Source: Candidatus Dormiibacter inghamiae (lineage in GTDB: Bacteria; Chloroflexota; Dormibacteria; Dormibacterales; Dormibacteraceae). From it: a DNA stretch of 58,324 nt. How positions within the stretch are numbered: position 1 is the stretch's first letter; each line of letters opens with the position of its first letter. The stretch covers positions 1-58,324 of the forward strand of contig JAEKNQ010000020.1 of the NCBI GenBank assembly GCA_016464825.1, in the 5' to 3' direction. The notes below the pieces were generated by a model, which saw nothing but the letters and a program-made list of their open reading frames with translations, was not told where the DNA came from and did no database searches. Below are positions 25,432 to 33,662 of the stretch, one piece after another. A program made the position numbers and the translations under genes.

Positions 25432-26144
25432 TCAGGGTGAGTGGCCGGCCTGGCGGTCCCTGTACTCCGCGTTCGTGCACAGGACGAAGAGCGTGTGATC
25501 GACGTCGCAGCGTTCGCCACCCGAGCGGGCACCCGCTGTCCCCGCTGTCATCGTCAGACCCCGACCTTGATGCAGCTCTCGCAAGTGCGGCGCACCCGCA
25601 CTGGCGCAGTCCAGCCGCTGTGACTGGCCCTTGATCAGCCTGCCGCTTCTCGCCTCAAAGCTGAGGCTTCCATCGCGCTGGTGCCCGATCGTGTAGGCAC
25701 CCTCATGCAGCCGCCGGTAATGAAAGCCGCAGAGCGAGACCAGGTTGCTCAGATCAGTGCGGCCACCTTGCCCCCAGTGCTGCAGGTGGTGAGCATGCGT
25801 CCGCCGCACAGGGACCGGGCAGCCAGGAAAACAGCAGCCCCTGTCCCGCGCGTTGAGAGCCGTGCGCAGCCGCGGCGAGACAGTCCGCCGCGAGCGGCCG
25901 AGGTCGATCGGCAGTCCCTCGCGCTCCCAGAGCTCCATCACCTCTGCCTCGCCCGCCACCGAGGGCGGCAGTGCCTGGCCATCCTCCAGCGTGCAGCGAC
26001 CGCCCTCTGCCTTGCCGCTCAGCAGCGAGGCATCGACGTGAACCACGACCCGGTCCGGCCGGGAGCGCCCTCCAGCTCTGAGGCCGCCACGCCGGCCGCA
26101 TGCTCGCAGACGGCGACCAGCGCGTCAGCCCGGCGCGCCGCCCA
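25432..26144 (-). pseudogene. DUF222/HNH endonuclease family remnant, frameshifted and N-terminally truncated
   Basis: The 3' part encodes a clear HNH nuclease: RTALNARDRGCCFPGCPVP, then THAHHLQHWGQGGRTDLSNL and CGFHYRRLHEGAY. Just upstream, the typical DUF222 sequence RRADALVAVCEHAAG is in another frame, and the frames meet near 26050-26070, where one reads into VVVHVDASLL. A one-base shift in the run CTCCCGGCCGGACC explains this. The first 200 or more residues of the usual family are missing, and base composition becomes more AT-rich upstream of 26150. These proteins are multicopy in high-GC actinobacteria and often decay. A sequencing indel could explain the shift but not the missing N-terminus. 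Confidence 0.75.
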
Positions 26145-26283
26145 ATACTCGTATTCTACCAAACATCCGTTCGCATTTACAAGGCCTTCACCCACGTTCA
26201 CACGTAAATCAACACCCCAGCCCAGGACGGTGGGGCCTCCATCGGAACCCAAACAGAGCCGTGATGCGTTGCCGGGCGGACGG

Positions 26284-26751
26284 CTAGGAGCGAAAGTGGA
26301 GGGCGTGAGCAGACGCGATGCGATCCAGGATCAGGATGCCGTCCAGGTGGTCCAGCTCGTGCTGCACAGCTCGCGCCTCGATTCCCGAGCACCATTTCTC
26401 CTCGGCCCCCAGGCGAAGATGGATGCGCCTGGCGCGCCGCACGTCAGCCAGCACTCCGGGAAGGCTCTGGCAGCCTTCACGACCGACCTCCTTGCCGGCT
26501 CGGTCGACGATCATAGGATTGATGAGCAGCAGCAGGCTGTTGTGAGCCTCCGCCGCCGGATGGCGGGAGACGTCCACCAATGCGACGCGAACCGGCTCAC
26601 CGATCTGGGGCGCTGCAAGTCCCCAGCAGTGCGGCAACGAGCGCATGGTGTCCAGAAGGTCGACGACCAGCCCAGCCACCTGATCGGCAGCTGGCGCAGC
26701 ACACTCCTCCAGCAGAATCGGATGGGGATAGGTGAGGACCTGACGGATCAG
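26284..26751 (-). CDS. def: peptide deformylase with altered motif 2
   Basis: About 155 residues; removes the formyl group from nascent proteins with a metal ion. Motif 1 is WGLAAPQIGEP, motif 3 is the intact QHELDHLDG (H131, E132, H135), but motif 2 reads REGCQSLPG rather than EGCLS, so C94 remains as metal ligand while the next Leu is Gln. The first ordinary start is GTG 26679, which would drop the family N-terminus; in frame, IRQVLTYPHPILLEECA continues back to CTG 26751, overlapping the upstream TGA (CTGA). The CTG start is therefore preferred. Possibly a second, specialised deformylase. Confidence 0.85.
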   Translation of the reverse strand: MIRQVLTYPHPILLEECAAPAADQVAGLVVDLLDTMRSLPHCWGLAAPQIGEPVRVALVDVSRHPAAEAHNSLLLLINPMIVDRAGKEVGREGCQSLPGVLADVRRARRIHLRLGAEEKWCSGIEARAVQHELDHLDGILILDRIASAHALHFRS

Positions 26752-27278
26752 AGAACGTCACTCTCCAGCGCGTGCAGCGCGTGGCGCAAGCCCAGCGGCG
26801 GCAGTTCCGCCTGCAGCGCCGCCTCCAGCCGCACGCCGGCCGGGATCCGGATCTCCATGTTGACCACGTACATGGCGGAGCCCTGCTCGACCAGCCGGCA
26901 GGTCATGTCGCAGATGTTGACGTTCTCCCGCGCCAGCAGTGATGCCACCTGGCGAACGATGCCAAGGCGATCAGGTCCGTAGACGGTCAGGCGATGATCC
27001 GGTTCCTGGCTGGCGGCCGCCTCGCCGACCTCCCACACATCGACGAGCAGCCCGAGCCGCCTGGCGACAGACTCCAGCTGGGCGGCCACATCAGCCTTCC
27101 CGCCGGGACCGTGACAGATCAGCATCATGGCGAAGTAGCCGCGCAGAATGGAAGTGGAGACGTCCTCCAGCGAACACTCCTGCCCCTCCAGGGCGACAGT
27201 GACCGCTGCAACAATGCCTGGCCGGTCCTGGCCCATCACTGCCACCGCCAGTCTGGCCACACTGCCAATGTCGCACAA
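26748..27278 (-). CDS. double-ACT-domain protein, GcvR-like
   Basis: A 176-residue protein with two ACT-type domains. The first starts ARLAVAVMGQDRPGIVAAVT and the second HRLTVYGPDRLGIVRQVA, each followed by a strand with N/D-rich turn (NVNICDMTCRLVEQG). Such proteins bind amino acids and act as regulators (GcvR of Escherichia coli is a relative). The stop overlaps the deformylase reading frame by four bases. Divergent from the methyltransferase gene of the polyketide set. Confidence 0.82.
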   Translation of the reverse strand: MCDIGSVARLAVAVMGQDRPGIVAAVTVALEGQECSLEDVSTSILRGYFAMMLICHGPGGKADVAAQLESVARRLGLLVDVWEVGEAAASQEPDHRLTVYGPDRLGIVRQVASLLARENVNICDMTCRLVEQGSAMYVVNMEIRIPAGVRLEAALQAELPPLGLRHALHALESDVL

Positions 27279-27318
27279 ACTGCACCGACAACTGGGGCAG
27301 ACAGTAGTGTTGCCGTCC

Positions 27319-27885
27319 GTGAACCGATGGCGCCCCCTGCCGCGCTGGTACGTGGCCCTACTCGGGCTCGAGGGCGCTCAGCGCCTCCGCGAGATGGCCG
27401 TGTCGAACCGGCACGAGCGCGAACTGGCAGGTCCGACTGCCGCGGGCGGGCGCTATCCCCTCATGGTTGCGCTGCACATTGCACTCTTCTGCCTGCCGCC
27501 GCTGGAGGTGATCGCTTGGCGGCGCCGGCCGCGGCTGCCGCTGCTGTGGGTGGCCGGAGTCGGCGCCGCCTCCACCCTGCGCTGGTGGAGCATCCGGTCC
27601 CTCGGCTCGGCGTGGAACGCCCGAGCTGTGGTGCCAACCGACCTCCGGCCGGTCACCTCCGGACCCTACCGCTGGGTCAGGCATCCCAACTACGTGGCGG
27701 TGGCGCTGGAGTTCCTCTGCCTACCCCTGGCGGCGGGCGCCTGGCTCAGCGCCATCGGCCTCTCGCTGGTGAACGCCGCGCTCCTGGCCGATCGCATCCG
27801 AGCCGAAGAGCGCCTGCTGCGCCGGATCCCTGGCTACGCAGAAGCATTCGCGGGACGAGCGCGCTTCCTGCCGGGCTTGTTCTAG
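27319..27885 (+). CDS. ICMT-type membrane methyltransferase of the type III PKS set
   Basis: About 188 residues with four to five hydrophobic segments (MVALHIALFCLPPLEV, PLLWVAGVGAASTL, WLSAIGLSLVNAALLAD) and the signature of isoprenylcysteine carboxyl methyltransferase-like enzymes: GPYRWVRHPNYVAVALEF and a late EERLLRRIPGYAEAF. Relatives encoded beside type III PKS genes (SrsB in Streptomyces, BpsB in Bacillus) O-methylate alkylresorcinols or pyrones in the membrane. The same role is inferred here from the convergent PKS and flavoprotein genes. The start is uncertain: GTG 27319 is used, GTG 27307 or TTG 27310 are possible. Confidence 0.82.
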   Translation: MNRWRPLPRWYVALLGLEGAQRLREMAVSNRHERELAGPTAAGGRYPLMVALHIALFCLPPLEVIAWRRRPRLPLLWVAGVGAASTLRWWSIRSLGSAWNARAVVPTDLRPVTSGPYRWVRHPNYVAVALEFLCLPLAAGAWLSAIGLSLVNAALLADRIRAEERLLRRIPGYAEAFAGRARFLPGLF

Positions 27886-28136
27886 TGCCCCGCATCCGAA
27901 GTTTGCCGGCATCTTGCGGCTCCGGACGACGCTGCCGCGTCATGGGACCCGGCCCGTCGTTGTCACGCATCCACGATGCGCTCCTCCTAGTTCCACCCAT
28001 TCCTTCGCCTCCTCGTCCGGACCGGCAGCCTACGGCAGCCTGCCACAATCTGTTCGACCAACTTCAGAGGCAGGCCACTAGGTTGGCTCCAGCCGGAGGT
28101 CACGACGCCCTGACAGAAACGTCAGGAAACCGTCGC

Positions 28137-29153
28137 TCAATACCGGCGGAGGTGCGCCATGCCCACCGTCACGCCGGGTCCGAAAGCCAGCGCCAGCCCA
28201 TCCCCAAACGTTTCGGGCGGCGTCGCCGCCAAGCCGAAGACCAGTGAGGCGGAGGACAGGTTGCCTACGCTCTTGAAGACGCCGCGAGACGTCGCCAGGC
28301 GGTGCGAATCGAGGCCCAGCGCCTGGTCCACAGCATCGAAGATGCGCGGCCCTCCCGCGTGCACCGCGTAGAAGTCCGGCCGGGGCACGCGGTGCCTGTC
28401 CTGAAAGGCCTTCACAATCGGCGCCAGCTCGGCCGCAATAAGCCTGGGCAGCTTGCGATCGAGCACCACGTGGAAGCCCGATTCGCGCAGGTCGAAACCC
28501 AGCGCCGCCATGCTGTTGGGTAGCAGCCATTCGCCGGTCGCCACCACCTCGAAGGCAGCCTCAGCTCGCGCCGGCTGGCCGGTCATCACGGTGGCGGCGG
28601 ACCCGTCGCCGAAGACCAGCGCCGCTGTCAGGTTGTCGATCGAGCGATCACCAGGCTGGAAGTTCAGCGAACAGAGCTCGACCGCCACGACCAGCACCCG
28701 ATCGGTCGGGAAGGCAACCAGATGGCGGTGGGCGGCAGCGATGGCTGCCGCGCCACCCGCACAACCAAGCTCTGTGATCGGCAGTCGCAGCACGTCCGGC
28801 CGCAATCCAATCTCGTTCGCCAGGCGCGCGTCGAGCGACGGCACCAGGTAGCCGGTGCAGGAAACAGAGATGACCATGTCGATGTCCACGGGGTGCAGGC
28901 GAGCATCTCGCAGCGCTTCGCAGGCTGCTCTCCGGGCCAGCCTGGGTGCGTGCTCGGCGTAGACCGACATCGCCTCGCCGACAGAGCGTCCGCGAAGCAC
29001 CTCCACCAGCGGCGCGATGGTGTAGCGGTTCACAGCTTCGCCGGCAGCTGCGGCCGGCAGCCTCGGCCAGAAGGCGGACAGCGCGCGCTGCGACTCCTGG
29101 CGGTCGATCGAGTACTCGGGCAGGGCGGTTCCGAAGCCGAGGAAGAAGCTCAC
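28137..29153 (-). CDS. type III polyketide synthase
   Basis: A 338-residue homodimeric ketosynthase-like enzyme that extends an acyl-CoA with malonyl-CoA and cyclises the product. Catalytic triad complete: C131 (ITELGCAGGA), H265 (FYAVHAGGP) and N298 (SVGNLSSAS); GFGTALPEY at the N-terminus and AFGPGVTVG at the end are family hallmarks. GTG 29153 overlaps the stop of the flavoprotein gene (GTGA), so both are co-translated. With the flavoprotein and ICMT-type methyltransferase, the likely product is an alkylresorcinol, alkylpyrone or quinone-type phenolic lipid; the acyl starter cannot be predicted. Confidence 0.92.
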   Translation of the reverse strand: MSFFLGFGTALPEYSIDRQESQRALSAFWPRLPAAAAGEAVNRYTIAPLVEVLRGRSVGEAMSVYAEHAPRLARRAACEALRDARLHPVDIDMVISVSCTGYLVPSLDARLANEIGLRPDVLRLPITELGCAGGAAAIAAAHRHLVAFPTDRVLVVAVELCSLNFQPGDRSIDNLTAALVFGDGSAATVMTGQPARAEAAFEVVATGEWLLPNSMAALGFDLRESGFHVVLDRKLPRLIAAELAPIVKAFQDRHRVPRPDFYAVHAGGPRIFDAVDQALGLDSHRLATSRGVFKSVGNLSSASLVFGLAATPPETFGDGLALAFGPGVTVGMAHLRRY

Positions 29154-30295
29154 GAGTGGCTGGCAGCGAAGCCGCCCAGAGCCGCCCAATCACGAAGCCC
29201 GATTCGCCAGAGCGGGCGGGAGCCGTCGTTGACCTCCAGGATTGAGGTGAGGGCTTGAGGCCTAAGGTTGGCCCCCCTCATCGCTCGACCGGCCAGCTGC
29301 GAAGAGCCTGTCAGAGTGCGGGCAAGGTGGCCGACGGCGCGCCGCCGCCGCCACTGGGCGGCCCACCAGCTTCGGTAGCGCTCGGGCGCGGAGTCGAAGT
29401 CGCAAGCGAGAAGGCCGGAGAGAGCCAGCGCCTGGTTCAGACCGGCGCTGATGGCGTCGCCCGTCAGCGGATCGAGGAAACCGGCCGCGTCGCCTGCCAC
29501 GAAAACCCGGTCGCTGGCCACCGTGCTGGGCCGGACGGCAAAGGGGCCTGCGCCCCAGACCCGACCGGTCAGATCGGCGCGTGCCAGCTCGGGATGCGCC
29601 CGAGCGACGAACTCGCGGTAGCTCTCCCGCACACTTGCGCCAGGCCCCCGCAATGAGCCGCGGGCGCCGAGCACCGCGACCAGCAGCTCAGAGGGGGCCG
29701 CCGGCGCTGCGTAGACCTCGATCTCATCGAGCAGGGTGACTCGAATCTCCCCCCAGTCGAGATCGGGGACGTGAAAGTGTCCCACCAGCCCGTAGCGACC
29801 AGTGCCCAAAGGCGGGCGAGTCCAGCCCAGCCAGTCGCGCACGTTCGAGCGTAGGCCGTCCGCCCCGATCACCGCCCGGGCCCGCAGCTCCCCCCGCGAG
29901 GTCTCGACAGTAACTCCCCGCGGGTCGGTTCTGACGCCAGTGACCCGCACGCCGGTCCTGACGCCAGCCTTCTCGGCCAGGATGGCGTCGAGCCGCAGGC
30001 GGCGGACGCCGAAGCCGCAGCCGGAGCTAAATCGGCCCAGGGCGCTTCCGGCGCGGCCGGCCTCGCCGAGCCGGTAGCGAACTCCCGCCAGGGGTGGAAA
30101 GCCGGCCGCTCGCAGGTCCACGCCGAGATCCTGGAGGATGCGCGCACCGCTCGGCAGCAGGCCTTCGCCGCAGGGCTTGTCGCGGGGAAACTCGCTCGCC
30201 TCGAGAACGATGGCTCGCAGTCCGTGCCGGGGCAGCAAGAGGCCCAGCGCGGCTCCGACCGGACCGCCTCCGACGACGATCAGATCGGAGTCCAT
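29150..30295 (-). CDS. FAD-dependent oxidoreductase of the type III PKS set
   Basis: A 381-residue flavoprotein with GGGPVGAALG at residues 9-18 (FAD ADP-binding fold), CGEGLLPSG near 50, GADGLRS near 155 and FVAGDAAGFLDPLTGDAIS in the middle, placing it in the geranylgeranyl reductase/aromatic hydroxylase group. In the Streptomyces srs set a flavoprotein (SrsC) hydroxylates the alkylresorcinol ring to a quinone precursor, which is the best inference here. ATG 30295 is the first start giving a standard N-terminus; the upstream frame extension has none of these features. It is upstream of, and overlaps, the PKS gene. Confidence 0.88.
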   Translation of the reverse strand: MDSDLIVVGGGPVGAALGLLLPRHGLRAIVLEASEFPRDKPCGEGLLPSGARILQDLGVDLRAAGFPPLAGVRYRLGEAGRAGSALGRFSSGCGFGVRRLRLDAILAEKAGVRTGVRVTGVRTDPRGVTVETSRGELRARAVIGADGLRSNVRDWLGWTRPPLGTGRYGLVGHFHVPDLDWGEIRVTLLDEIEVYAAPAAPSELLVAVLGARGSLRGPGASVRESYREFVARAHPELARADLTGRVWGAGPFAVRPSTVASDRVFVAGDAAGFLDPLTGDAISAGLNQALALSGLLACDFDSAPERYRSWWAAQWRRRRAVGHLARTLTGSSQLAGRAMRGANLRPQALTSILEVNDGSRPLWRIGLRDWAALGGFAASHS

Positions 30296-30483
30296 GGCCG
30301 CCCGAACGCTACCACGCGCCTCCTCGACCGGCCGTACGGCGATCGGGTCTATGTGGCAGCCTGTCAGCTGCTCCGACGCATCGCCGAGCACGCCCCATGC
30401 TTAGTGTTCATGGCACCGGTTACGAGAGGGCGGGCGAACGCGGACAACGACGCCGGGTCATCGTCGTTATTTTCCCGGCGGTT

Positions 30484-31008
30484 ATGAGGCAGAGGTGCGC
30501 GCTGCTCCTACGGGGCGTCAACCTGGGAGCGCGCAACCGCCTCGGGATGGCGGACCTGCGCCGGGTTGTGAAGGAACTGGGCCACGACGATGCGATCACT
30601 TACCTGCAGAGTGGCAACGTCGTCCTGACGACTGATGCGACCCAGGTTGGAGAGTTGCTGGAGGAGGCACTCAGGCGGGAGCTGGGACTCAGCGTTCGCG
30701 TCTTTGTGCGCACAGCCGAAGAGCTACAACGAGTTATTGCGGCGAATCCTTTCCCCTCTCGTGTGAGCGCTACCAAGCTCCTGCACGTGGCCTTTCTCGA
30801 CGAGCCGCCCGATCCGGCCGCCCTGGAGCGAATCGGCCTCAGGCATGGTGACGATCGGATCGCGCTGGGCGAGCGGGAGCTCTACCTGGACTACACGGTC
30901 AATGTGCACCAGTCGCCGCTCAGCCAGCCCCTGAGCCGACTCAAGCTGCCGATGACCATGCGCAACTGGGCAACAGTCACGGCCGTCACCAAGTTGGCGG
31001 CCAGCTGA
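30484..31008 (+). CDS. DUF1697 family protein
   Basis: A 174-residue protein. The family opening LLRGVNLGARNRLGMADLRR is present, as are YLQSGNVVLTTD, FVRTAEELQRVIAANPFP and the closing MTMRNWATVTAVTKLAAS. DUF1697 proteins are small soluble proteins of unknown function, widespread in soil bacteria. ATG 30484 gives the conserved N-terminus; the upstream open frame is a shadow of the divergent flavoprotein gene. It stands alone; the next gene is convergent six bases away. Confidence 0.88.
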   Translation: MRQRCALLLRGVNLGARNRLGMADLRRVVKELGHDDAITYLQSGNVVLTTDATQVGELLEEALRRELGLSVRVFVRTAEELQRVIAANPFPSRVSATKLLHVAFLDEPPDPAALERIGLRHGDDRIALGERELYLDYTVNVHQSPLSQPLSRLKLPMTMRNWATVTAVTKLAAS

Positions 31009-31014
31009 AGGGCG

Positions 31015-31434
31015 CTACGAGTTGTAGGAGGCTACCAAGCCTCGGATGTAGTTAACGCGTTGCTCGATGTCGAGGACCTGCGCGGGGGAAGAGACCGGGA
31101 TCTGGGTCGAGTGGAAGACACCCGGCCCCTGAACAGTCACCTGCACATATCCGGTGGTGCGTCGTTCCTTGATCAGCAGGAAGAGCAGGCCCAGCAGGCA
31201 GAAGATGAAGAAGATGACCGCCAGAACCACTGCGTAAGTGGGCATCGATTCGGTGGTGACGCTGTTGTTGGAGACGATCCAGGTTGTGCCGGCCAGGGGA
31301 AAGCTGCGGTTGGGTGTGATGATCCGGTGCTGGGTGCACGAGATGTCGCCCGCGGAGACGAGGATTGGCTCAGGGCGATCCGGCTCCAGCCAGTTGTTGG
31401 GTGGGGGCGGCTGGGTCACGGCAGCCCGCACCAT
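31015..31434 (-). CDS. hypothetical single-pass membrane protein
   Basis: A 139-residue protein with one strong membrane helix at about residues 66-88 (YAVVLAVIFFIFCLLGLLFLL). Before it is a Pro/Asn-rich segment with one Cys and hydrophobic strands; after it a basic KERRTTG border, then a 45-residue polar domain. Positive charges after the helix suggest the C-terminal part is cytoplasmic. No family was recognised. It is convergent with the DUF1697 gene and may be co-transcribed with the maf gene upstream (44 bases apart). Confidence 0.7.
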   Translation of the reverse strand: MVRAAVTQPPPPNNWLEPDRPEPILVSAGDISCTQHRIITPNRSFPLAGTTWIVSNNSVTTESMPTYAVVLAVIFFIFCLLGLLFLLIKERRTTGYVQVTVQGPGVFHSTQIPVSSPAQVLDIEQRVNYIRGLVASYNS

Positions 31435-31477
31435 AGCACCTCAGGCAGTCACCGTGAGAACACTGGGCGAAAGCCGC

Positions 31478-32041
31478 TCAGTCGGCGATCAGGCCGCCCA
31501 CCCGTTTCGGCAGCAGCCGCCGGACCAGGCCCAGCGGCAAACCGACCACAGTGTCGCGGTCCCCGTCCAGCTCCGCGACGAACCCGGCCGCTCGGCCCTG
31601 AATCGCGTAGGCGCCCGCCTTGCCCAGCGGCTCGCCGCTGGTCACGTACTCCACGATCTCGGCCGAGCTGAGCGGCCGGAAGGTAACCCGGCTGCGAGCG
31701 TGGCCCCAGCGGATGGCGCCGCGGTCCTGCACGGCCACTGCCGTGATGACGTCATGCATGCGGCCGGAGAGGCGTCGCAGCATGGCGGCCCCATCGTCAG
31801 GATCGATCGGCTTGCCGAGGACTGTGCCGTCGACCACCACCACCGTGTCGGCGCCCAGCACCACCTCGCCCTCCGCGCCCGCCGCCTTCGCGCGCGCCAG
31901 CGACTCTGCGTACTCGGCCGGATCGCCGCCCGGATACGGCCACTCCCGCGCGCGGCTCAGGCCGACTTCGAAGTCGATCCCCGCCTCGCGCAGCAGCTGC
32001 GAGCGACGCGGGGAGGCCGAGGCTAGGACAAGCCGGCTTCT
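31478..32041 (-). CDS. maf: Maf-like nucleotide pyrophosphatase
   Basis: A house-cleaning NTP pyrophosphatase of about 187 residues. Core motifs: LVLASASPRRSQLL at the N-terminus, GADTVVVVDGTVLGKP, RRLSGRMHDVIT, SGEPLGKAGAYAIQG and GDRDTVVGLPL. It overlaps the end of the permease gene by 19 bases. The start is a problem: no ATG, GTG or TTG lies within about 60 codons upstream of the first conserved residue in frame, so the coordinate given is the point where family similarity begins. A non-standard start or a local base error is possible. Confidence 0.82.
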   Translation of the reverse strand, partial: RSRLVLASASPRRSQLLREAGIDFEVGLSRAREWPYPGGDPAEYAESLARAKAAGAEGEVVLGADTVVVVDGTVLGKPIDPDDGAAMLRRLSGRMHDVITAVAVQDRGAIRWGHARSRVTFRPLSSAEIVEYVTSGEPLGKAGAYAIQGRAAGFVAELDGDRDTVVGLPLGLVRRLLPKRVGGLIAD

Positions 32042-33492
32042 GGCGCTGCTCGCTTCCTCAACCCCTGGTTCAGCAGGAAGTGCACGGCGGCCGCCACCAG
32101 CATGCCGACGATGAAGGTGATGTCTCCCAGCGCCGGATTTGCGTTCGGGATCGGGCCCACGAACACGCCGTTGACATTCCAGAAGGGCAGCGAGACCACA
32201 AGGCCGGCAACCATTGCGACCAGCCCCTGCCATGGTCGCCGGGCGGTGTCGAAGAACTCGTATTCGGCGTAGTGGCCGCGGCGGATGAAGTAGTCGGTGA
32301 TCACCACGCCCAGGAAGGGGCCTATCCAGTAGCTGATGAGCAGCAGGAAGCTCTCGTACTTGCTCCCCGGGCCCACCTGTGCCTGCAGCGCCACCCCGAC
32401 GATGAAGCCGATCACGCCTGCGCCCACCGCCACGATGGCTCGCCGCTGGTGAAGGGTGAGCCTGATACCTAGCGTCAGGAAGGACATGGAGCCGCTGTAG
32501 ATGTTGATGACGTTGGCCGAGACCGTGCCGAGAGCGATGCTGAGCAGAGCCAGGATCTGCAGCACGAAAGGCAGCGGTTTGATGAACTGGGCTGTCGGGA
32601 TGTCATTGGGTCCCCACTTGGTCCCGGCCACAGTCACCAGGGCGGCCCCGACCAGTTCCAGCAGGACGCAGGAGACGAAGACGCCCAGCCCTGCCCAGAG
32701 TCCTGTCATGAACCGGTCGGTGCTGCGCGGCAGGTAGCGGGTGTAGTCCGAGGCGTAGGGGTTCCAGCCCACTGCGTAGCCGAAGGCCGCCGTGAAGGTG
32801 AGCGTGAACGCTCCGGTCTCGCCGAGCGGTCCCTGGATCTTGGCGTTGATGCCCTGGCCCAGATTCGCCTGGCTGAAGATGAGGATCGCCGAAACCACGA
32901 AGACGATGGTCAGAATCGGGAACGCGATCCGCTCGAAGCGGTGGACCAGGTTGTGACCAAGGAAAGCCACAGCCACCTGGGCCAGGACGATAATCAGGAA
33001 GGAGAGCCAGAAGGGGAGGTCGAACCAGTGCAGCACGGGGCCGAACAGCGTGCTGAGGGCGAACGCGCCGCTGACGCTGTTGACGATGAACCAGCCGACG
33101 TTGGCTGTGAACGTGTTCAGGCCGGCGGGGAGGAGGTTGCCCAGGAAGCCGAAAGCGCCGCGGGCCTGCACCATCTGGGGCACGCCGAACTTCGGTCCCC
33201 AGCTGGAGAGGATGGCGTGGGTAAGGGAGCCCAGCGCGGTCCCCAGGATGATGGCCACCGCGGCGTCGGCCAAGCCCATGCCGAAGAAGGCGACGGGAAG
33301 CACCCCGACGAACACAGTGGCGAACTCCATGTTCGGGGACACCCAGGTGGTGAACAGGTCGAAGGGGCGACCGTGGCGCTCAGAGTCGGCGATGTACTCG
33401 ACGCCGCCCGGCTCGACCGCCATGACCTTCGTTCCGTACGTCCCTTCTCGGATAGGGACGCCGCTTATGTCCAACTGCTCGGTGGTGGCCAT
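32023..33492 (-). CDS. codB: NCS1-family cytosine/purine permease
   Basis: A 489-residue transporter with about 12 hydrophobic helices. It imports a nucleobase, probably cytosine, coupled to an ion. NCS1 signatures include WVSPNMEFATVFVGVLPV, GARFG-like QARGAFGFLGN, NPYASDYTRYLPRST and the late FFDTARRPW. The divergent neighbour is a CodA-type cytosine deaminase, so uptake and deamination are encoded together, a strong context for cytosine as the substrate. The 170-base divergent gap must hold both promoters. It overlaps the maf gene at its 3' end. Confidence 0.88.
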   Translation of the reverse strand: MATTEQLDISGVPIREGTYGTKVMAVEPGGVEYIADSERHGRPFDLFTTWVSPNMEFATVFVGVLPVAFFGMGLADAAVAIILGTALGSLTHAILSSWGPKFGVPQMVQARGAFGFLGNLLPAGLNTFTANVGWFIVNSVSGAFALSTLFGPVLHWFDLPFWLSFLIIVLAQVAVAFLGHNLVHRFERIAFPILTIVFVVSAILIFSQANLGQGINAKIQGPLGETGAFTLTFTAAFGYAVGWNPYASDYTRYLPRSTDRFMTGLWAGLGVFVSCVLLELVGAALVTVAGTKWGPNDIPTAQFIKPLPFVLQILALLSIALGTVSANVINIYSGSMSFLTLGIRLTLHQRRAIVAVGAGVIGFIVGVALQAQVGPGSKYESFLLLISYWIGPFLGVVITDYFIRRGHYAEYEFFDTARRPWQGLVAMVAGLVVSLPFWNVNGVFVGPIPNANPALGDITFIVGMLVAAAVHFLLNQGLRKRAAPEAGLS

Positions 33493-33662
33493 CCAGTTCT
33501 GCTCCCCTTACTCTGCTGTTCGGCTCCGGGCATGTTCCGGTGGCCCGGATAGTAACCGTTTGGCGCCGGACTTGCCCGGCCGGAATCGCGGCCACGGAAG
33601 ACCTTGACCATTCGCGGCGGGCCGCAAGCCCAACGTCCTACCGGGGCGCTACAGTCCTGTAG

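Noticed and set aside
33493..33662. TTGACC/TACAGT promoter for codA
   Set aside because: The boxes are about 40 bases apart, too far for one sigma-70 promoter.
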